Origin: Oscillospiraceae bacterium
Lineage (GTDB): Bacteria; Bacillota; Clostridia; Oscillospirales; Oscillospiraceae
Assembly: GCA_015067945.1 (NCBI GenBank)
Contig: SVLM01000003.1
Coordinates: 62,001-126,000, forward strand
Reading direction: 5' to 3'
Length of the DNA stretch: 64,000 bases
Below the pieces are notes generated by a model that was given only the letters and a program-made list of their open reading frames with translations, made no database searches and was not told the origin of the DNA. Positions 1-8,793 of the stretch are shown in pieces (within the stretch, counting starts at the first letter, position 1; each line of letters begins with the position of its first letter). The translations under genes and the position numbers were made by a program.

Positions 1-588
1 TTCGCCGGTCTTGCGGGTGACGGGGTAGGGTTCTTTGCCAACGATACCCTTGAAATTCACCGTAGGCGGCGGCAGACGACGCTGATTCCGCTCGGAAATT
101 TCATCCAAGGCCCGGAGCAGATCTGCCGTATCATGCTGATAGCGGTAGGTCCGATCCCGACGCAAAGGTTCCGGTTCTTTGGTAAAGAGGCAACGGCCGA
201 TCTCATTTCTCGGCTCAAGCCAGGAAATCGCAATGCGAACCTGCTCAATGGCCTCCTTCCGCTGACGATCGATCAGCGATTGACGCAGAATATCCAGCTC
301 ACTCTGTGCCTCTGCCGCTTCTGCAGCAGACAGCAGCATTTTCGTCTTGATCAGCATTAAATGGGACGCCATGGTGATAAACTCACTGGCGATCTCCATA
401 TCCAGTCGCTTCATTTCATCCAGGTAAGCCAGATACTGCTCCAAAATCGCGGTGATCGACACATCCTGGATCTCTATTTTATTTTTGCTCAGCAGCAGAA
501 AGATGACATCCAGCGGACCTTCAAAATCCTCCATCTGCTCTGACCGGGTGTGAACAATGCCCTCCAGGCGATATTGCGGTTGACCCAT
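1..588 (-). CDS. scpA: ScpA, segregation and condensation protein A (C-terminus beyond window)
   Basis: ScpA is the kleisin subunit of the bacterial SMC-ScpAB condensin, which bridges SMC heads to compact and segregate chromosomes. I translated 196 codons from ATG at 588 to the window edge without a stop. The N-terminus has the kleisin signature EQMEDFEGPLDVIFLLLSKN followed by a helical region matching the SMC-neck-binding domain. AAGGAG lies 6-7 nt before the ATG, and a TTGCAC/TATAAT promoter lies upstream. The family is about 250 residues, so roughly the last fifth is missing. scpB usually follows and would lie outside the window. Confidence 0.93.
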   Translation of the reverse strand, partial: MGQPQYRLEGIVHTRSEQMEDFEGPLDVIFLLLSKNKIEIQDVSITAILEQYLAYLDEMKRLDMEIASEFITMASHLMLIKTKMLLSAAEAAEAQSELDILRQSLIDRQRKEAIEQVRIAISWLEPRNEIGRCLFTKEPEPLRRDRTYRYQHDTADLLRALDEISERNQRRLPPPTVNFKGIVGKEPYPVTRKTGE

Positions 589-628
589 AGCAGCTCCTTG
601 ACGGTACTTACCCATAATAATCTACAAT

Positions 629-657
629 ATTATATCACCATTTTTCGTCTTGTGCAA
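629..657 (-). promoter_or_regulatory. Sigma-A-type promoter of scpA
   Basis: On the minus strand TTGCAC and TATAAT are separated by 17 nt, about 40 nt upstream of the scpA start codon. It is divergent from the promoter at 694-722. Confidence 0.7.
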
Positions 658-693
658 GTGTTTCCCCGAAATTTGACATTTTTCGGAAAACGG

Positions 694-722
694 TTGCTTT
701 ATTGGGCAAACTATGCTATAAA
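694..722 (+). promoter_or_regulatory. Sigma-A-type promoter of the small membrane protein
   Basis: TTGCTT and TATAAA with a 17-nt spacer, ending 27 nt before the start codon at 750. Confidence 0.6.
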
Positions 723-749
723 GATAGAAAAGAAACGGAGGTGGCATCC

Positions 750-1043
750 ATGAGCGAACCCAAACGAAGCTACAAACAGCTGGAGACACTTTTGACCATT
801 GTGCTGATCCTGACAACTGTGGATTTCATCATTTTCCTGCTCTTTGCAGGTGCCGGTGTGATTTGGGTAAAAGTCATTACGGCTATTTTTGCCATTGGAA
901 TACCGGTTTTATGCCTTGCATTCCTGATTTTAATCGGTGAATGGCTCAGGCAGCGGAGCTTGTGGCTGACCACCGGTTTTGGTTCGATCTTGGTCTGCAC
1001 CATTGTTTCCCTGATCTGCAACTTCCCCAGTCCCCTGCCTTAA
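750..1043 (+). CDS. Small three-helix membrane protein, unknown function
   Basis: A 97-residue protein with three predicted membrane helices at about residues 12-33, 36-60 and 68-90, a short polar N-terminus (MSEPKRSYKQ) and no recognisable catalytic motif. The start at 750 is chosen because GGAGGTGG lies just upstream; the open frame extends further 5' without a ribosome site. It is a single-gene unit with its own promoter and a strong terminator, divergent from scpA. I do not recognise the family, so the membrane location is the only prediction. Confidence 0.7.
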   Translation: MSEPKRSYKQLETLLTIVLILTTVDFIIFLLFAGAGVIWVKVITAIFAIGIPVLCLAFLILIGEWLRQRSLWLTTGFGSILVCTIVSLICNFPSPLP

Positions 1044-1049
1044 CCGCAC

Positions 1050-1083
1050 ACGGCACGCTGTAGATTTCAGCGTGCCGTTTTTT
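1050..1083 (+). terminator. Rho-independent terminator
   Basis: Perfect 11-bp stem (1050-1060 with 1068-1078), 7-nt loop, then a T-run. It ends the membrane-protein transcript and overlaps the last codons of the convergent GNAT gene. Confidence 0.88.
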
Positions 1084-1570
1084 CATAGCAATATGTGCAG
1101 GAATCGCTCCTGACCGAGCCGTCAATATACACCGCATGCTCCAAGATCCGACGAAAGCCGCAGCTTTCGTGGGTACGAAGAGATGGGGTGTTTTTCTTAT
1201 GGATATGTGCGTAGATTTTTATATTCTCACGCTGTTCCAGTACTGCACGGATCAAGGCTGCGGCGTAGCCCTTCCGGCGGTGATCGGGTGCAGTTTCCAA
1301 TGCCTCCAGCAGTAGGCCATCCTGATAGGGTTCCAGCCGCAGGGCACTGACATACCTGTCATTTTCAGACCAAAAGGCGTAAACTGCCCCCTCAGTCCGG
1401 AAAAAAACCTCCCGGAGGTATTGGTAAAATTCCTGTTCTGCCCGCAGGAGCTGCTGACCTTCCGGCAACTCCGGCCAAAACTCTTGACCGTTCTGGCGGT
1501 TACTCTCTTCGTATACGGCCATCAGCTGACCAAAACTCAAATCCTTCATAGCCGAAACCCATAGCACCAT
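1067..1570 (-). CDS. GNAT-family N-acetyltransferase
   Basis: Predicted acetyl-CoA-dependent acetyltransferase of about 167 residues; substrate unknown. The acetyl-CoA-binding core is visible as ALETAPDHRRKGYAAALIRA (R-x-x-G-x-A type loop), followed by the beta-bulge/helix region ending in HESCGFRRI, typical of GNAT motif B. ATG at 1570 sits 7 nt after GGGGG; a GTG at 1576 and an ATG at 1549 (MKDLSFG) are alternatives. Its last codons overlap the terminator of the convergent gene. Family assignment is firm, physiological role is not. Confidence 0.8.
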   Translation of the reverse strand: MVLWVSAMKDLSFGQLMAVYEESNRQNGQEFWPELPEGQQLLRAEQEFYQYLREVFFRTEGAVYAFWSENDRYVSALRLEPYQDGLLLEALETAPDHRRKGYAAALIRAVLEQRENIKIYAHIHKKNTPSLRTHESCGFRRILEHAVYIDGSVRSDSCTYCYEKTAR

Positions 1571-1897
1571 ACCCACGCCCCCTTTTCATTAAGATAGCAT
1601 ATCGCAGTCTATATTGCAACTGAATCCCGGTATCATTTGTCGTCCAATTGTTGGGTTTTCTATGTATATGCTTTATACATTTCGTTTACATAAACACAAG
1701 ATATTTAGGTTTAGTGAAAAGTTATACACACTTTCCACAATTTTTTCCACAAGCCGCTTTTGCAATTCTCTTTGTCGAAATTCGTCATATTATGGCAATT
1801 CATGCTTATTTCGAACATTTTACGGCAGTATTTCCATTTTCACTCGAAACTCAGTCGATGATTATTCATAATTTGTATGTATTATTACAAATCCGTC
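1571..1897. other. AT-rich intergenic region with a cluster of DnaA-box-like 9-mers
   Basis: About 330 nt without a supported gene. Positions 1722-1730 read TTATACACA (one mismatch to the DnaA box TTATCCACA). 1743-1751 reads TTTTCCACA (one mismatch), and a third weaker copy lies at 1731-1739. All are in the same orientation. No dnaA, dnaN or rpmH is nearby, so this is not recognisably oriC. Confidence 0.4.
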
Positions 1898-1934
1898 AAA
1901 AAATACAGGTGTGTTGTCTGCACCTGTATTTTTT
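1898..1934. terminator. Bidirectional terminator downstream of tsaD
   Basis: 14-bp perfect stem (1898-1911 with 1921-1934) rich in A on one flank and T on the other, with a 9-nt loop. It lies 4 nt past the tsaD stop codon. Confidence 0.85.
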
Positions 1935-1937
1935 ACT

Positions 1938-2963
1938 TCAAATTATTTCCCCAAGAATAGACTTGGTAGCATAGGCATTCAAGGACATATCTGCTGTGTT
2001 GCCTGCCTGATACTCATAGTAGGCCTGGGCACCGATCATAGCCGCATTGTCGCCACACAGCGACAAGGGGGGCATATAAACCTCAGCACCCAGGGTTTGG
2101 GCAGCGGACATAATATCCCTGCGAATCCGGGAATTTGCCGCCACACCGCCTGCCACCGCGATCTTGCGAAGACCGGTTTCCTGCAATGCTCGCACCACCC
2201 GGGGAACCAGCGTATCCGATACTGCCGCAGAAAAGCTTGCACACAAGCTGGGAGTATCCAACTCTTCCCCAACCTGCTCAGCATGGTGTATGAGGTTCAG
2301 TGCTGCCGTTTTCAGGCCGGAAAAGCTCATATTATAGGGATTTTCTCCGGGCTTGCTCCGGGGAAGGTCGTATTTTGTTTCATCGCCGGTGGATGCGGCC
2401 TTATCCAGTGCCGCTCCGCCGGGATAGGGCATTCCTAAAACCCGTGCTACCTTATCAAAGCATTCTCCGGCAGCATCGTCCAGGGTTCCGCCCAAAATTT
2501 CCATATCCGTATAATCCTTCACATGGACGATCATGGTATGACCGCCGGAAACAACCAGGCACAGAAAAGGCGGCTGTAGGTCCGGATAGGCAATATAATT
2601 GGCAGCAATGTGGCCACGGATGTGATGCACCGGAATCAGGGGCTTATTCATAGCCAACGCCGCTGCCTTGGCAAAGTTCACGCCCACCAGCACCGCACCG
2701 ATCAAACCCGGTGCGTAGGTAACGGCTACCGCATCGATATCCTGACGGGTAAGGCCGGTTCGTTCCAAGGCCTGATCCGCAAGACCATAAATAGCCTCAA
2801 TATGCTTTCGGGAGGCGATCTCCGGCACGACACCGCCGTAGATCCGGTGCAGCTCCACCTGAGACGCGATACAATCCGTCAGCACTTCCCTGCCATCTTT
2901 GACGATGGCAACCGCAGTTTCATCGCAGGAAGATTCAATTGCCAGAATATTCAAATCTGCCAC
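1938..2963 (-). CDS. tsaD: TsaD, tRNA N6-threonylcarbamoyltransferase
   Basis: TsaD transfers the threonylcarbamoyl group to A37 of ANN-decoding tRNAs (t6A), working with TsaB and TsaE. The 341-residue length is normal. Visible features are the ASKHA N-terminus ILAIESSCDETAVAIV, the metal-binding HIRGH (about residues 114-118), VSGGHT, and the GGVAANSRIR and CGDNAAMIG segments. The start overlaps the end of rimI by 13 nt, so translation is probably coupled. It is the last gene of cysS-polA-rimI-tsaD. tsaB and tsaE are not in this window, although they often neighbour rimI-tsaD. Confidence 0.95.
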   Translation of the reverse strand: MADLNILAIESSCDETAVAIVKDGREVLTDCIASQVELHRIYGGVVPEIASRKHIEAIYGLADQALERTGLTRQDIDAVAVTYAPGLIGAVLVGVNFAKAAALAMNKPLIPVHHIRGHIAANYIAYPDLQPPFLCLVVSGGHTMIVHVKDYTDMEILGGTLDDAAGECFDKVARVLGMPYPGGAALDKAASTGDETKYDLPRSKPGENPYNMSFSGLKTAALNLIHHAEQVGEELDTPSLCASFSAAVSDTLVPRVVRALQETGLRKIAVAGGVAANSRIRRDIMSAAQTLGAEVYMPPLSLCGDNAAMIGAQAYYEYQAGNTADMSLNAYATKSILGEII

Positions 2964-3391
2964 TCCTTTCGAAGGATCAGTGCATCCTCTTTGGGATTGC
3001 GGTAATAATTGGGACGGCGGCCCACCTGAACAAAACCAAGCTTGTCATACAGTGCAATGGCCGGTGCGTTGGAGGGACGAACCTCCAGCATCAGGCCGTG
3101 ATTGCCTCTTGCTGACAATTCCGTAACCAGTGCCGTCACCAGAGCCTCTGCAATGCCCTTGCGGCGGTGTTCCGGGTGAACCGCGATATTCATCATATCC
3201 GACTCACCAAGCACACTCTGAGAGCCCACATAACCCACAAGGGTTTCATCCTCCATGGCAACCAGCCAGCAGGATAACTTGCTGCCAAGCTCCGTAGCAA
3301 TGCTTTTTTCGCTCCACGGGTCGGAAAAGCAGAGCTTTTCTATTTCAGCAATCGCCGCCACATGGCTTTCATCCATCAATTTGATTCTCAT
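2951..3391 (-). CDS. rimI: RimI-type ribosomal protein S18 alanine N-acetyltransferase
   Basis: GNAT enzyme of 146 residues. RimI acetylates the N-terminal alanine of ribosomal protein S18, and its pairing with tsaD is widespread in bacteria. Visible features are EIEKLCFSDPWSEKSI near the N-terminus, the acetyl-CoA loop HPEHRRKGIAEAL, and EVRPSNAPAIALYDKLGF, which is diagnostic of RimI. Its ATG overlaps the polA stop as ATGA, and its 3' end overlaps tsaD by 13 nt, giving tight translational coupling. The protein substrate has not been shown in this lineage. Confidence 0.9.
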   Translation of the reverse strand: MRIKLMDESHVAAIAEIEKLCFSDPWSEKSIATELGSKLSCWLVAMEDETLVGYVGSQSVLGESDMMNIAVHPEHRRKGIAEALVTALVTELSARGNHGLMLEVRPSNAPAIALYDKLGFVQVGRRPNYYRNPKEDALILRKEWQI

Positions 3392-5922
3392 TTTGCTTCA
3401 AACCAGCTCTTTCCGATTTTCGCTTCCGCAGTCAGCGGAACACGCAAAGCCGCCACCTGCTCCATCTCATAGCTGACCAGCTCGGCGACCTCCTGAGCAA
3501 TGACCTCCGGGCATTCCACGATGAGTTCATCGTGTACCTGCAGCAAAAGGGTTGCATCGGGATATTTCTCTGCCAATGCCCGATCCACCCGGATCATGGC
3601 CAGCTTAATGAGGTCTGCAGCCGTGCCCTGAATGGGGGTATTCAGTGCGATCCGCTCCGCACCCTGCCGGATGTTGAAATTGGATGCCTTCAGCTCCGGG
3701 ATATACCGCTTTCTGCCGTAGAGCGTTTGGGTATATCCCTGTTCCCGGGCCGATGCAACCACCTGCTTCATATAATCCCGGACACCACGGTACTTATCCA
3801 AATAGCTATCGATATAGTTCTTCGCTTCATAGAAGCTGACACCGATATCCTCCGACAGAGAATACTCGGAAATGCCATAGACAATACCAAAATTGACCGC
3901 CTTGGCATGACGACGCTGGAGAGCAGTCACATTCTCTGGAGCAACGCCAAAGACCTGAGATGCGGTAACGGTGTGGATATCCATTCCGCTTTTAAAGGCC
4001 TGCTGCATCACCGGGTCATCGGCGATGTGAGCAAGCACACGCAGCTCAATTTGGCTGTAGTCTGCATCCACAAGTACATAGCCTTCTCTGGGTACAAACA
4101 TTTTCCGAATCTCCGCACCCAAATCCGTGCGAACGGGAATGTTCTGCAGATTGGGTTCTGTGGAGGACAGCCGACCGGTGGCAGTGACAAGGTTTTGGAA
4201 GGTGGTGCGAATACGGCCATCATCACAAATAACCTTCATCAAGCCCTCGGCGTAAGTGGATTTCAGCTTAGTCAGCATCCGGTAATCCATAATTGCCGGG
4301 ATAATGGGATGCTTGTCCTTCAGTTTCTCCAGCACCTCCGCGTTGGTAGAGTAGCCGGTCTTGGTTTTTTTCACCGGGGGCAGACCCAGCTTATCAAAGA
4401 GCAATTCACCCAGCTGCTTTGTGGAATTGATATTAAATGCTCCGTCGGAGTAGCTGTAAATCAGTTTTTCACAGTCATCGATCCGCTGCGTCAGCATTTT
4501 TCCAAACTGCTCCAGTTGCTGCCTGTCAATGGCAACACCGGCTTTTTCCATGCGATACAGCACATCACAAAGAGGCAGTTCGATATCCGTATAAAGGGTT
4601 GTCATACCGTTCTTTTCCAACTCTTCCGCCAATTCTGTCCGCAAAAGCCATACTGCTTCTGCACAGGCTGCCGCATCGCCGTCATCGGCAGACAAGCCAA
4701 GATAATTGGTAGCCAGCTTGGACACGGGATAATCGGTCTGAGAGGGATTCAAATCATAAGCCGCCAGGGCGGTATCGAAAACGCACTGACCGCAATCCAT
4801 ATTCATTTCGTCAAAGCGGTGCTTTGTGGCTTTGCTGTCATGCATAATCAGCTTTTTGCCCCTCAGGTCAATGTTGCCCATTTGGGCTTCCAAGGGTGTC
4901 AGAACGCATACGCCACCATCGAAGGCCACAGCAAGACTGCCGTCCTCAGCAAGATACACAGCACAAGTATCTACATACCCAGGCAGGGTATCCAACCGGG
5001 GCAAAGCCTTAGTCTGCTGCTTAGGGGTCTTCTTTGCCAACTCCAGCTCCGCACCCCGCAGACCGTATTTGTCAATCAGCTTGACAAATTCCAATTTTTG
5101 GAACAGTTCATACAGTACAGGGCGGTTATACGGCTGAATCAAAGCATCCTTCGGCTCAAAGTCAATGGGAGCCTCGCAACGGATGGTCGCAAGGTCATAG
5201 GACATATAAGCACTGTCCCTGCCGTTCTCCAGTTTCTCCCGGAGCTTGGGGCGAATGGATGCGTCCTCTAAATTTTCATAAATGCCGTCCAAAGAGCCAA
5301 ATTTCAGCAGCAGCTCCGTTGCGGTTTTGGGACCAACACCGGCAACGCCGGGGATATTGTCAGAAGAGTCGCCCATCAGGGCCTTCAGATCCACCATTTT
5401 CTTCGGCTCAAAGCCGTACTCGTTACGAAACACTTCCTCGGTGTACAAAGTAGCCGCGGTCTGTCCCGGACGGGAGATGACCAGCTTGACGTGGACATTT
5501 TCATCGATGAGCTGCAGACTGTCCCGGTCACCGGTGACCACCACACACTCCCACTGATTGTTGGAGCAGATTCGACCCACCGTACCGATCACATCGTCCG
5601 CTTCCCAGCCCTGACATTCATAGATGGGAATATTCATAGCCCGCAGTACATCCTTCATCACCGGCATCTGCTGTGCCAGCTCCTCCGGCATACCGTGACG
5701 TGTCGCCTTATATCCATCATACTGCAAATGACGGAAGGTAGGTCCGTGCAGGTCAAAGGCAACACATACCGCCTCCGGCTGCTCCTCCTTCTCCATCCGT
5801 TCCAGGATGTTCAGGAAGCCGAATATGGCATTGGTATAAAGCCCCTCCCGGTTGGTAAGGGGCTTGATGCCATAAAATGCACGGTTAATGACGGAATTGC
5901 CGTCAAGGATCATCAGCTTCAT
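3388..5922 (-). CDS. polA: DNA polymerase I
   Basis: Repair and Okazaki-fragment-processing polymerase of 844 residues. The N-terminal 5'-3' exonuclease domain (about 1-290) has LDGNSVINRAFYG, WEADDVIGT and GDSSDNIPG. The middle domain lacks the D-x-E proofreading motif, so 3'-5' exonuclease is probably inactive, as in several Firmicutes. The polymerase domain has motif A DYSQIELR (about 621), motif B RRHAKAVNFGIVYG (about 670) and motif C HDE (about 798). I chose ATG 5922 because GGAG precedes it by 6 nt and it overlaps the cysS stop (ATGA); a GTG four codons upstream is less likely. Second gene of the T-box-led operon. Confidence 0.96.
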   Translation of the reverse strand: MKLMILDGNSVINRAFYGIKPLTNREGLYTNAIFGFLNILERMEKEEQPEAVCVAFDLHGPTFRHLQYDGYKATRHGMPEELAQQMPVMKDVLRAMNIPIYECQGWEADDVIGTVGRICSNNQWECVVVTGDRDSLQLIDENVHVKLVISRPGQTAATLYTEEVFRNEYGFEPKKMVDLKALMGDSSDNIPGVAGVGPKTATELLLKFGSLDGIYENLEDASIRPKLREKLENGRDSAYMSYDLATIRCEAPIDFEPKDALIQPYNRPVLYELFQKLEFVKLIDKYGLRGAELELAKKTPKQQTKALPRLDTLPGYVDTCAVYLAEDGSLAVAFDGGVCVLTPLEAQMGNIDLRGKKLIMHDSKATKHRFDEMNMDCGQCVFDTALAAYDLNPSQTDYPVSKLATNYLGLSADDGDAAACAEAVWLLRTELAEELEKNGMTTLYTDIELPLCDVLYRMEKAGVAIDRQQLEQFGKMLTQRIDDCEKLIYSYSDGAFNINSTKQLGELLFDKLGLPPVKKTKTGYSTNAEVLEKLKDKHPIIPAIMDYRMLTKLKSTYAEGLMKVICDDGRIRTTFQNLVTATGRLSSTEPNLQNIPVRTDLGAEIRKMFVPREGYVLVDADYSQIELRVLAHIADDPVMQQAFKSGMDIHTVTASQVFGVAPENVTALQRRHAKAVNFGIVYGISEYSLSEDIGVSFYEAKNYIDSYLDKYRGVRDYMKQVVASAREQGYTQTLYGRKRYIPELKASNFNIRQGAERIALNTPIQGTAADLIKLAMIRVDRALAEKYPDATLLLQVHDELIVECPEVIAQEVAELVSYEMEQVAALRVPLTAEAKIGKSWFEAK

Positions 5923-7334
5923 ACTTTTCTCCACTTTGCACCCTGGGGCGTATCAATGATCTCGATACCCCGGGCTTTCAGTTCGTCACGAATCCGGTCG
6001 GCTTCCGCCCAGTTCTTGGCTTTTTTTGCCTCGGTACGGGCAGCCACCAGAGCATCAATCTCGGGATCGGCATTGGCGGCCTCTTCCTCGGCCTGCTTTT
6101 TCCGCAGATTCTCTGCTGCGGACAGCAAATTGAGAGACAAAACCCTGTCGAAATCTGCCAGTGCAGCCAGCTTGGTGGCATCGTTGCACTTGGCCTTCAG
6201 GACATCGTAGACGGCAGTAACAGCCAAAGATGTGTTCAGGTCGCCGTTCAGGGCATTGGAGAATTTCTCTTTCAGCTGTGCCAGTGCCGCTTCGTCCACG
6301 ACACCGTCGTTTACAAAGGTTGCGATCTTTGTGATCAGTTTATTGTAGGCGATCACAGCATTGTCCAGATTCTCCCAGCTGAACACCAGATTGCGGCGAT
6401 AGTGGCTCTGCAGGCAGAACAGCCGGTAGGCCATGGGATCATAGCCCTTGCTTTCCAGCAGGGATACGGTCAAAAATTCGCCCTTGGACTTGGACATTTT
6501 ACCGGTATCGGTATTCAGGTGGTGGACGTGGAACCAGTAGTTGCACCACTTGTGACCCAGGTAGCTTTCAGACTGGGCGATCTCGTTGGTGTGGTGAGGG
6601 AACGCATTGTCGATACCACCGGCGTGGATATCCAGATCCTCGCCCAGGTGCTTCATGGAAATGCAGGAGCACTCAATGTGCCAGCCCGGATAACCCACGC
6701 CCCAGGGAGAATCCCACTTCAGCGCCTGATCTTCAAACTTACTCTTGGTAAACCACAGAACAAAGTCATTTTTGTTCTTCTTGTTGGTATCTTCCTCCAC
6801 GCCCTCACGGACGCCGGTAGCCAGATCCTCTTCGTCGTGGTCATTAAAGACATAGTACTTTTCCAGCGTGGAAGTGTCGAAATACACATTGCCGCCTACA
6901 AAATAGGCCTTGCCGGTATCTAAGAGCTTCTGCACCATCTCGATATAGGCATCGATGCAATTGGTAGCCGGCTCCACCACGTCGGGACGCTTTATATTCA
7001 GCTTGTCGCAGTCAGCAAAGAAGGCATCGGTATAGAACCGGGCAATATCCATGACAGATTTATTTTCCCGCTTTGCACCCTTGAGCATCTTATCCTCGCC
7101 GGTATCAGCATCAGAGGCCAAATGGCCCACGTCCGTGATGTTCATAACACGTTTGACATTGTAGCCTTCGTAACGCAGAGCCTTTTCCAGCACATCCTCC
7201 ATGATGTAGGTACGCAGATTTCCGATGTGGGCATAGTGATACACCGTAGGGCCACAGGTATACATCTTCACCACATCGGGATTGTTGGGCACAAAAAGCT
7301 CCTTTTTATGGGTAAGGGAATTGTAAAGATACAT
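5919..7334 (-). CDS. cysS: Cysteinyl-tRNA synthetase
   Basis: Class I aminoacyl-tRNA synthetase charging tRNA-Cys, 471 residues, normal length. It shows the zinc/HIGH region MYTCGPTVYHYAHIGNLR, WHIECS (zinc-ligand cysteine) and KMSKSKGEF. The first ATG with a ribosome site (TTTGGAGGATTTACT) is at 7334; the open frame continues upstream into the leader RNA and is not coding there. Expression is predicted to be controlled by the T-box leader just upstream. It ends in an ATGA overlap with polA. Confidence 0.97.
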   Translation of the reverse strand: MYLYNSLTHKKELFVPNNPDVVKMYTCGPTVYHYAHIGNLRTYIMEDVLEKALRYEGYNVKRVMNITDVGHLASDADTGEDKMLKGAKRENKSVMDIARFYTDAFFADCDKLNIKRPDVVEPATNCIDAYIEMVQKLLDTGKAYFVGGNVYFDTSTLEKYYVFNDHDEEDLATGVREGVEEDTNKKNKNDFVLWFTKSKFEDQALKWDSPWGVGYPGWHIECSCISMKHLGEDLDIHAGGIDNAFPHHTNEIAQSESYLGHKWCNYWFHVHHLNTDTGKMSKSKGEFLTVSLLESKGYDPMAYRLFCLQSHYRRNLVFSWENLDNAVIAYNKLITKIATFVNDGVVDEAALAQLKEKFSNALNGDLNTSLAVTAVYDVLKAKCNDATKLAALADFDRVLSLNLLSAAENLRKKQAEEEAANADPEIDALVAARTEAKKAKNWAEADRIRDELKARGIEIIDTPQGAKWRKV

Positions 7335-7344
7335 AGTAAATCCT

Positions 7345-7548
7345 CCAAAAAAACAAAATACCGCCTCTTGACCAAAGGTACAAGAGGCGGTCGAATAGAC
7401 ACGCGGTTCCACTCTCATTTATCACTTGATATGGAATTGTTCGCTCCCGGACGCACTTTCGCCGCACTCCCCTGCCCGTGCTTCCACCCATGGCACAAGC
7501 TCTCTGAAGGTTCGTTTACCGCTACTCTTTCCGTTCACAGCGATTACC
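7345..7548 (-). promoter_or_regulatory. T-box riboswitch leader of cysS (cysteine specific)
   Basis: On the minus strand the leader contains a conserved AGAGAG element (near 7500) and a probable specifier TGC (7455-7453) in the context GAAAGTGCGTCCGGGAGC. The T-box sequence AGTGGAACCGCG lies at about 7413-7402. An 11-bp terminator (7360-7370 with 7381-7391) follows, with a T-rich tail. The UGGA bulge predicts a tRNA with discriminator U73, which fits tRNA-Cys. Uncharged tRNA-Cys should stabilise the antiterminator and switch on cysS-polA-rimI-tsaD. Stem I boundaries are approximate. Confidence 0.88.
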
Positions 7549-7587
7549 GATATTTTACCACCGGCATACCCCGGTTGTCAACCGGAA

Positions 7588-8793
7588 TTATACGCACATT
7601 ACCTCAGTTTGATACCGGGCGATGCCCTTTGCCAGCAGGTCCATGGCACGGCTCAGCTCCTCAAGACTACGCACGTAGGCAATACGCACCTCGTTGATGC
7701 CCTTACCGGGGGTTTCGTAGAAGGGTGCACCGGGAGCAAACATGACCGTATCGCCATTGTCATCAAAGCTTTCCAGCAGCCAACGCTGGAATTTGTCCGA
7801 GTCATCCACAGGCAGGCTGGCCATCACGTAGAACGCACCCATCGGCTCTTCCACCAGCACACCGGGGATCTGCCGCAGCTTGGAAACAACCAGATCTCTG
7901 CGCTGGCGGTAAATCTCCTTGGACTGTGCAAAGAACTCCTGCCCCACGCTGTACAGAGCCGCTGCACCGATCTGATCGATGGTTGCAACAGACAGACGGG
8001 ACTGGCAGAATTTCAGCAGAGCCTGCTGCAGCTCCTTATTCTTGGTGACAACGCAGCCAACACGGGCACCGCAGGCGGAGAACCGCTTGGATACGGAGTC
8101 AATAATGACCAAATTGTCATCCAGATCATCGTAGCGGGCCATGGTGGGAACACCAAACTTATCGTCATAGCAGAATTCCCGGTACACCTCGTCGCAGATC
8201 AGGAACAGATCATGCTTCTTGGCAATATCCGCGATCATTCGCATTTCCTTTTCATCCAGCACCACACCGGTAGGGTTTCCGGGGTTGGTGATCAGAATGG
8301 CACGGGTATTACTGGTGATCAGGCTCTCGATCCGCTTACGGTTGGCATACCGGTAGCCCTCTTCAGGGCAGGTAGGCAGGGCACGGATCCGGCCGCCGGC
8401 AGCATGGACAAAAGTGGTGTAGTTGGGGTAGTAAGGCTCAGGAATGATCACCTCAGTGTAGGGATCCAGAATGCTCAGGCAAGTCAGAAGCAGTGCTTCA
8501 CTGCCACCGGTGGTGACCAGAACATCCCGGGGAGCCAGATATACACCAAGCTTGGAATAGTAATTACGGATAGCGTCGATCAGCTCCGGGGCACCGGGAG
8601 ATGCCTCGTAGGCCAGGGTCTGATTGTCGAAGCTGCGGACAGCATCCAAATACGCCTGGGGCGTGGGCAGATCCGGCTGACCGATATTCAGATGATAGAT
8701 GGTCTTACCCGCCTTTTGGGCCTGGACAGCCAGCGGATGGAACTTCCGCATGGGAGACGGTTCGCAGCGGTTTGCATTGATAGAAATCTTCAT
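7588..8793 (-). CDS. PLP-dependent class I/II aminotransferase (AspC/Aat-like)
   Basis: Fold-type I aminotransferase, 401 residues, probably acting on aspartate or aromatic/branched amino acids. It shows the N-terminal Y-x-L-x-I-G-Q-P-D region, NPGNPTGVVL, the DEVYREFCY segment, and the PLP-lysine motif SVSKRFSACGARVG. The start at 8793 follows AAGGGAGGTACAT. This start lies 89 nt inside the 3' end of the upstream symporter gene. A short perfect palindrome (CCGGTTGACAACCGG, 7571-7585) lies after the stop. Substrate specificity cannot be read from the sequence. Confidence 0.88.
   Translation of the reverse strand: MKISINANRCEPSPMRKFHPLAVQAQKAGKTIYHLNIGQPDLPTPQAYLDAVRSFDNQTLAYEASPGAPELIDAIRNYYSKLGVYLAPRDVLVTTGGSEALLLTCLSILDPYTEVIIPEPYYPNYTTFVHAAGGRIRALPTCPEEGYRYANRKRIESLITSNTRAILITNPGNPTGVVLDEKEMRMIADIAKKHDLFLICDEVYREFCYDDKFGVPTMARYDDLDDNLVIIDSVSKRFSACGARVGCVVTKNKELQQALLKFCQSRLSVATIDQIGAAALYSVGQEFFAQSKEIYRQRRDLVVSKLRQIPGVLVEEPMGAFYVMASLPVDDSDKFQRWLLESFDDNGDTVMFAPGAPFYETPGKGINEVRIAYVRSLEELSRAMDLLAKGIARYQTEVMCV

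Noticed and set aside
1614..1974. Two plus-strand ORFs in the AT-rich gap before tsaD
   Set aside because: No ribosome site, aromatic-rich nonsense composition, and the second runs through the bidirectional terminator.
3532..5271. 579-codon ORF on the strand opposite polA
   Set aside because: It lies wholly inside polA, whose motifs are complete. It has no ribosome site and a low-complexity, unfamiliar product; it is a frame shadow.
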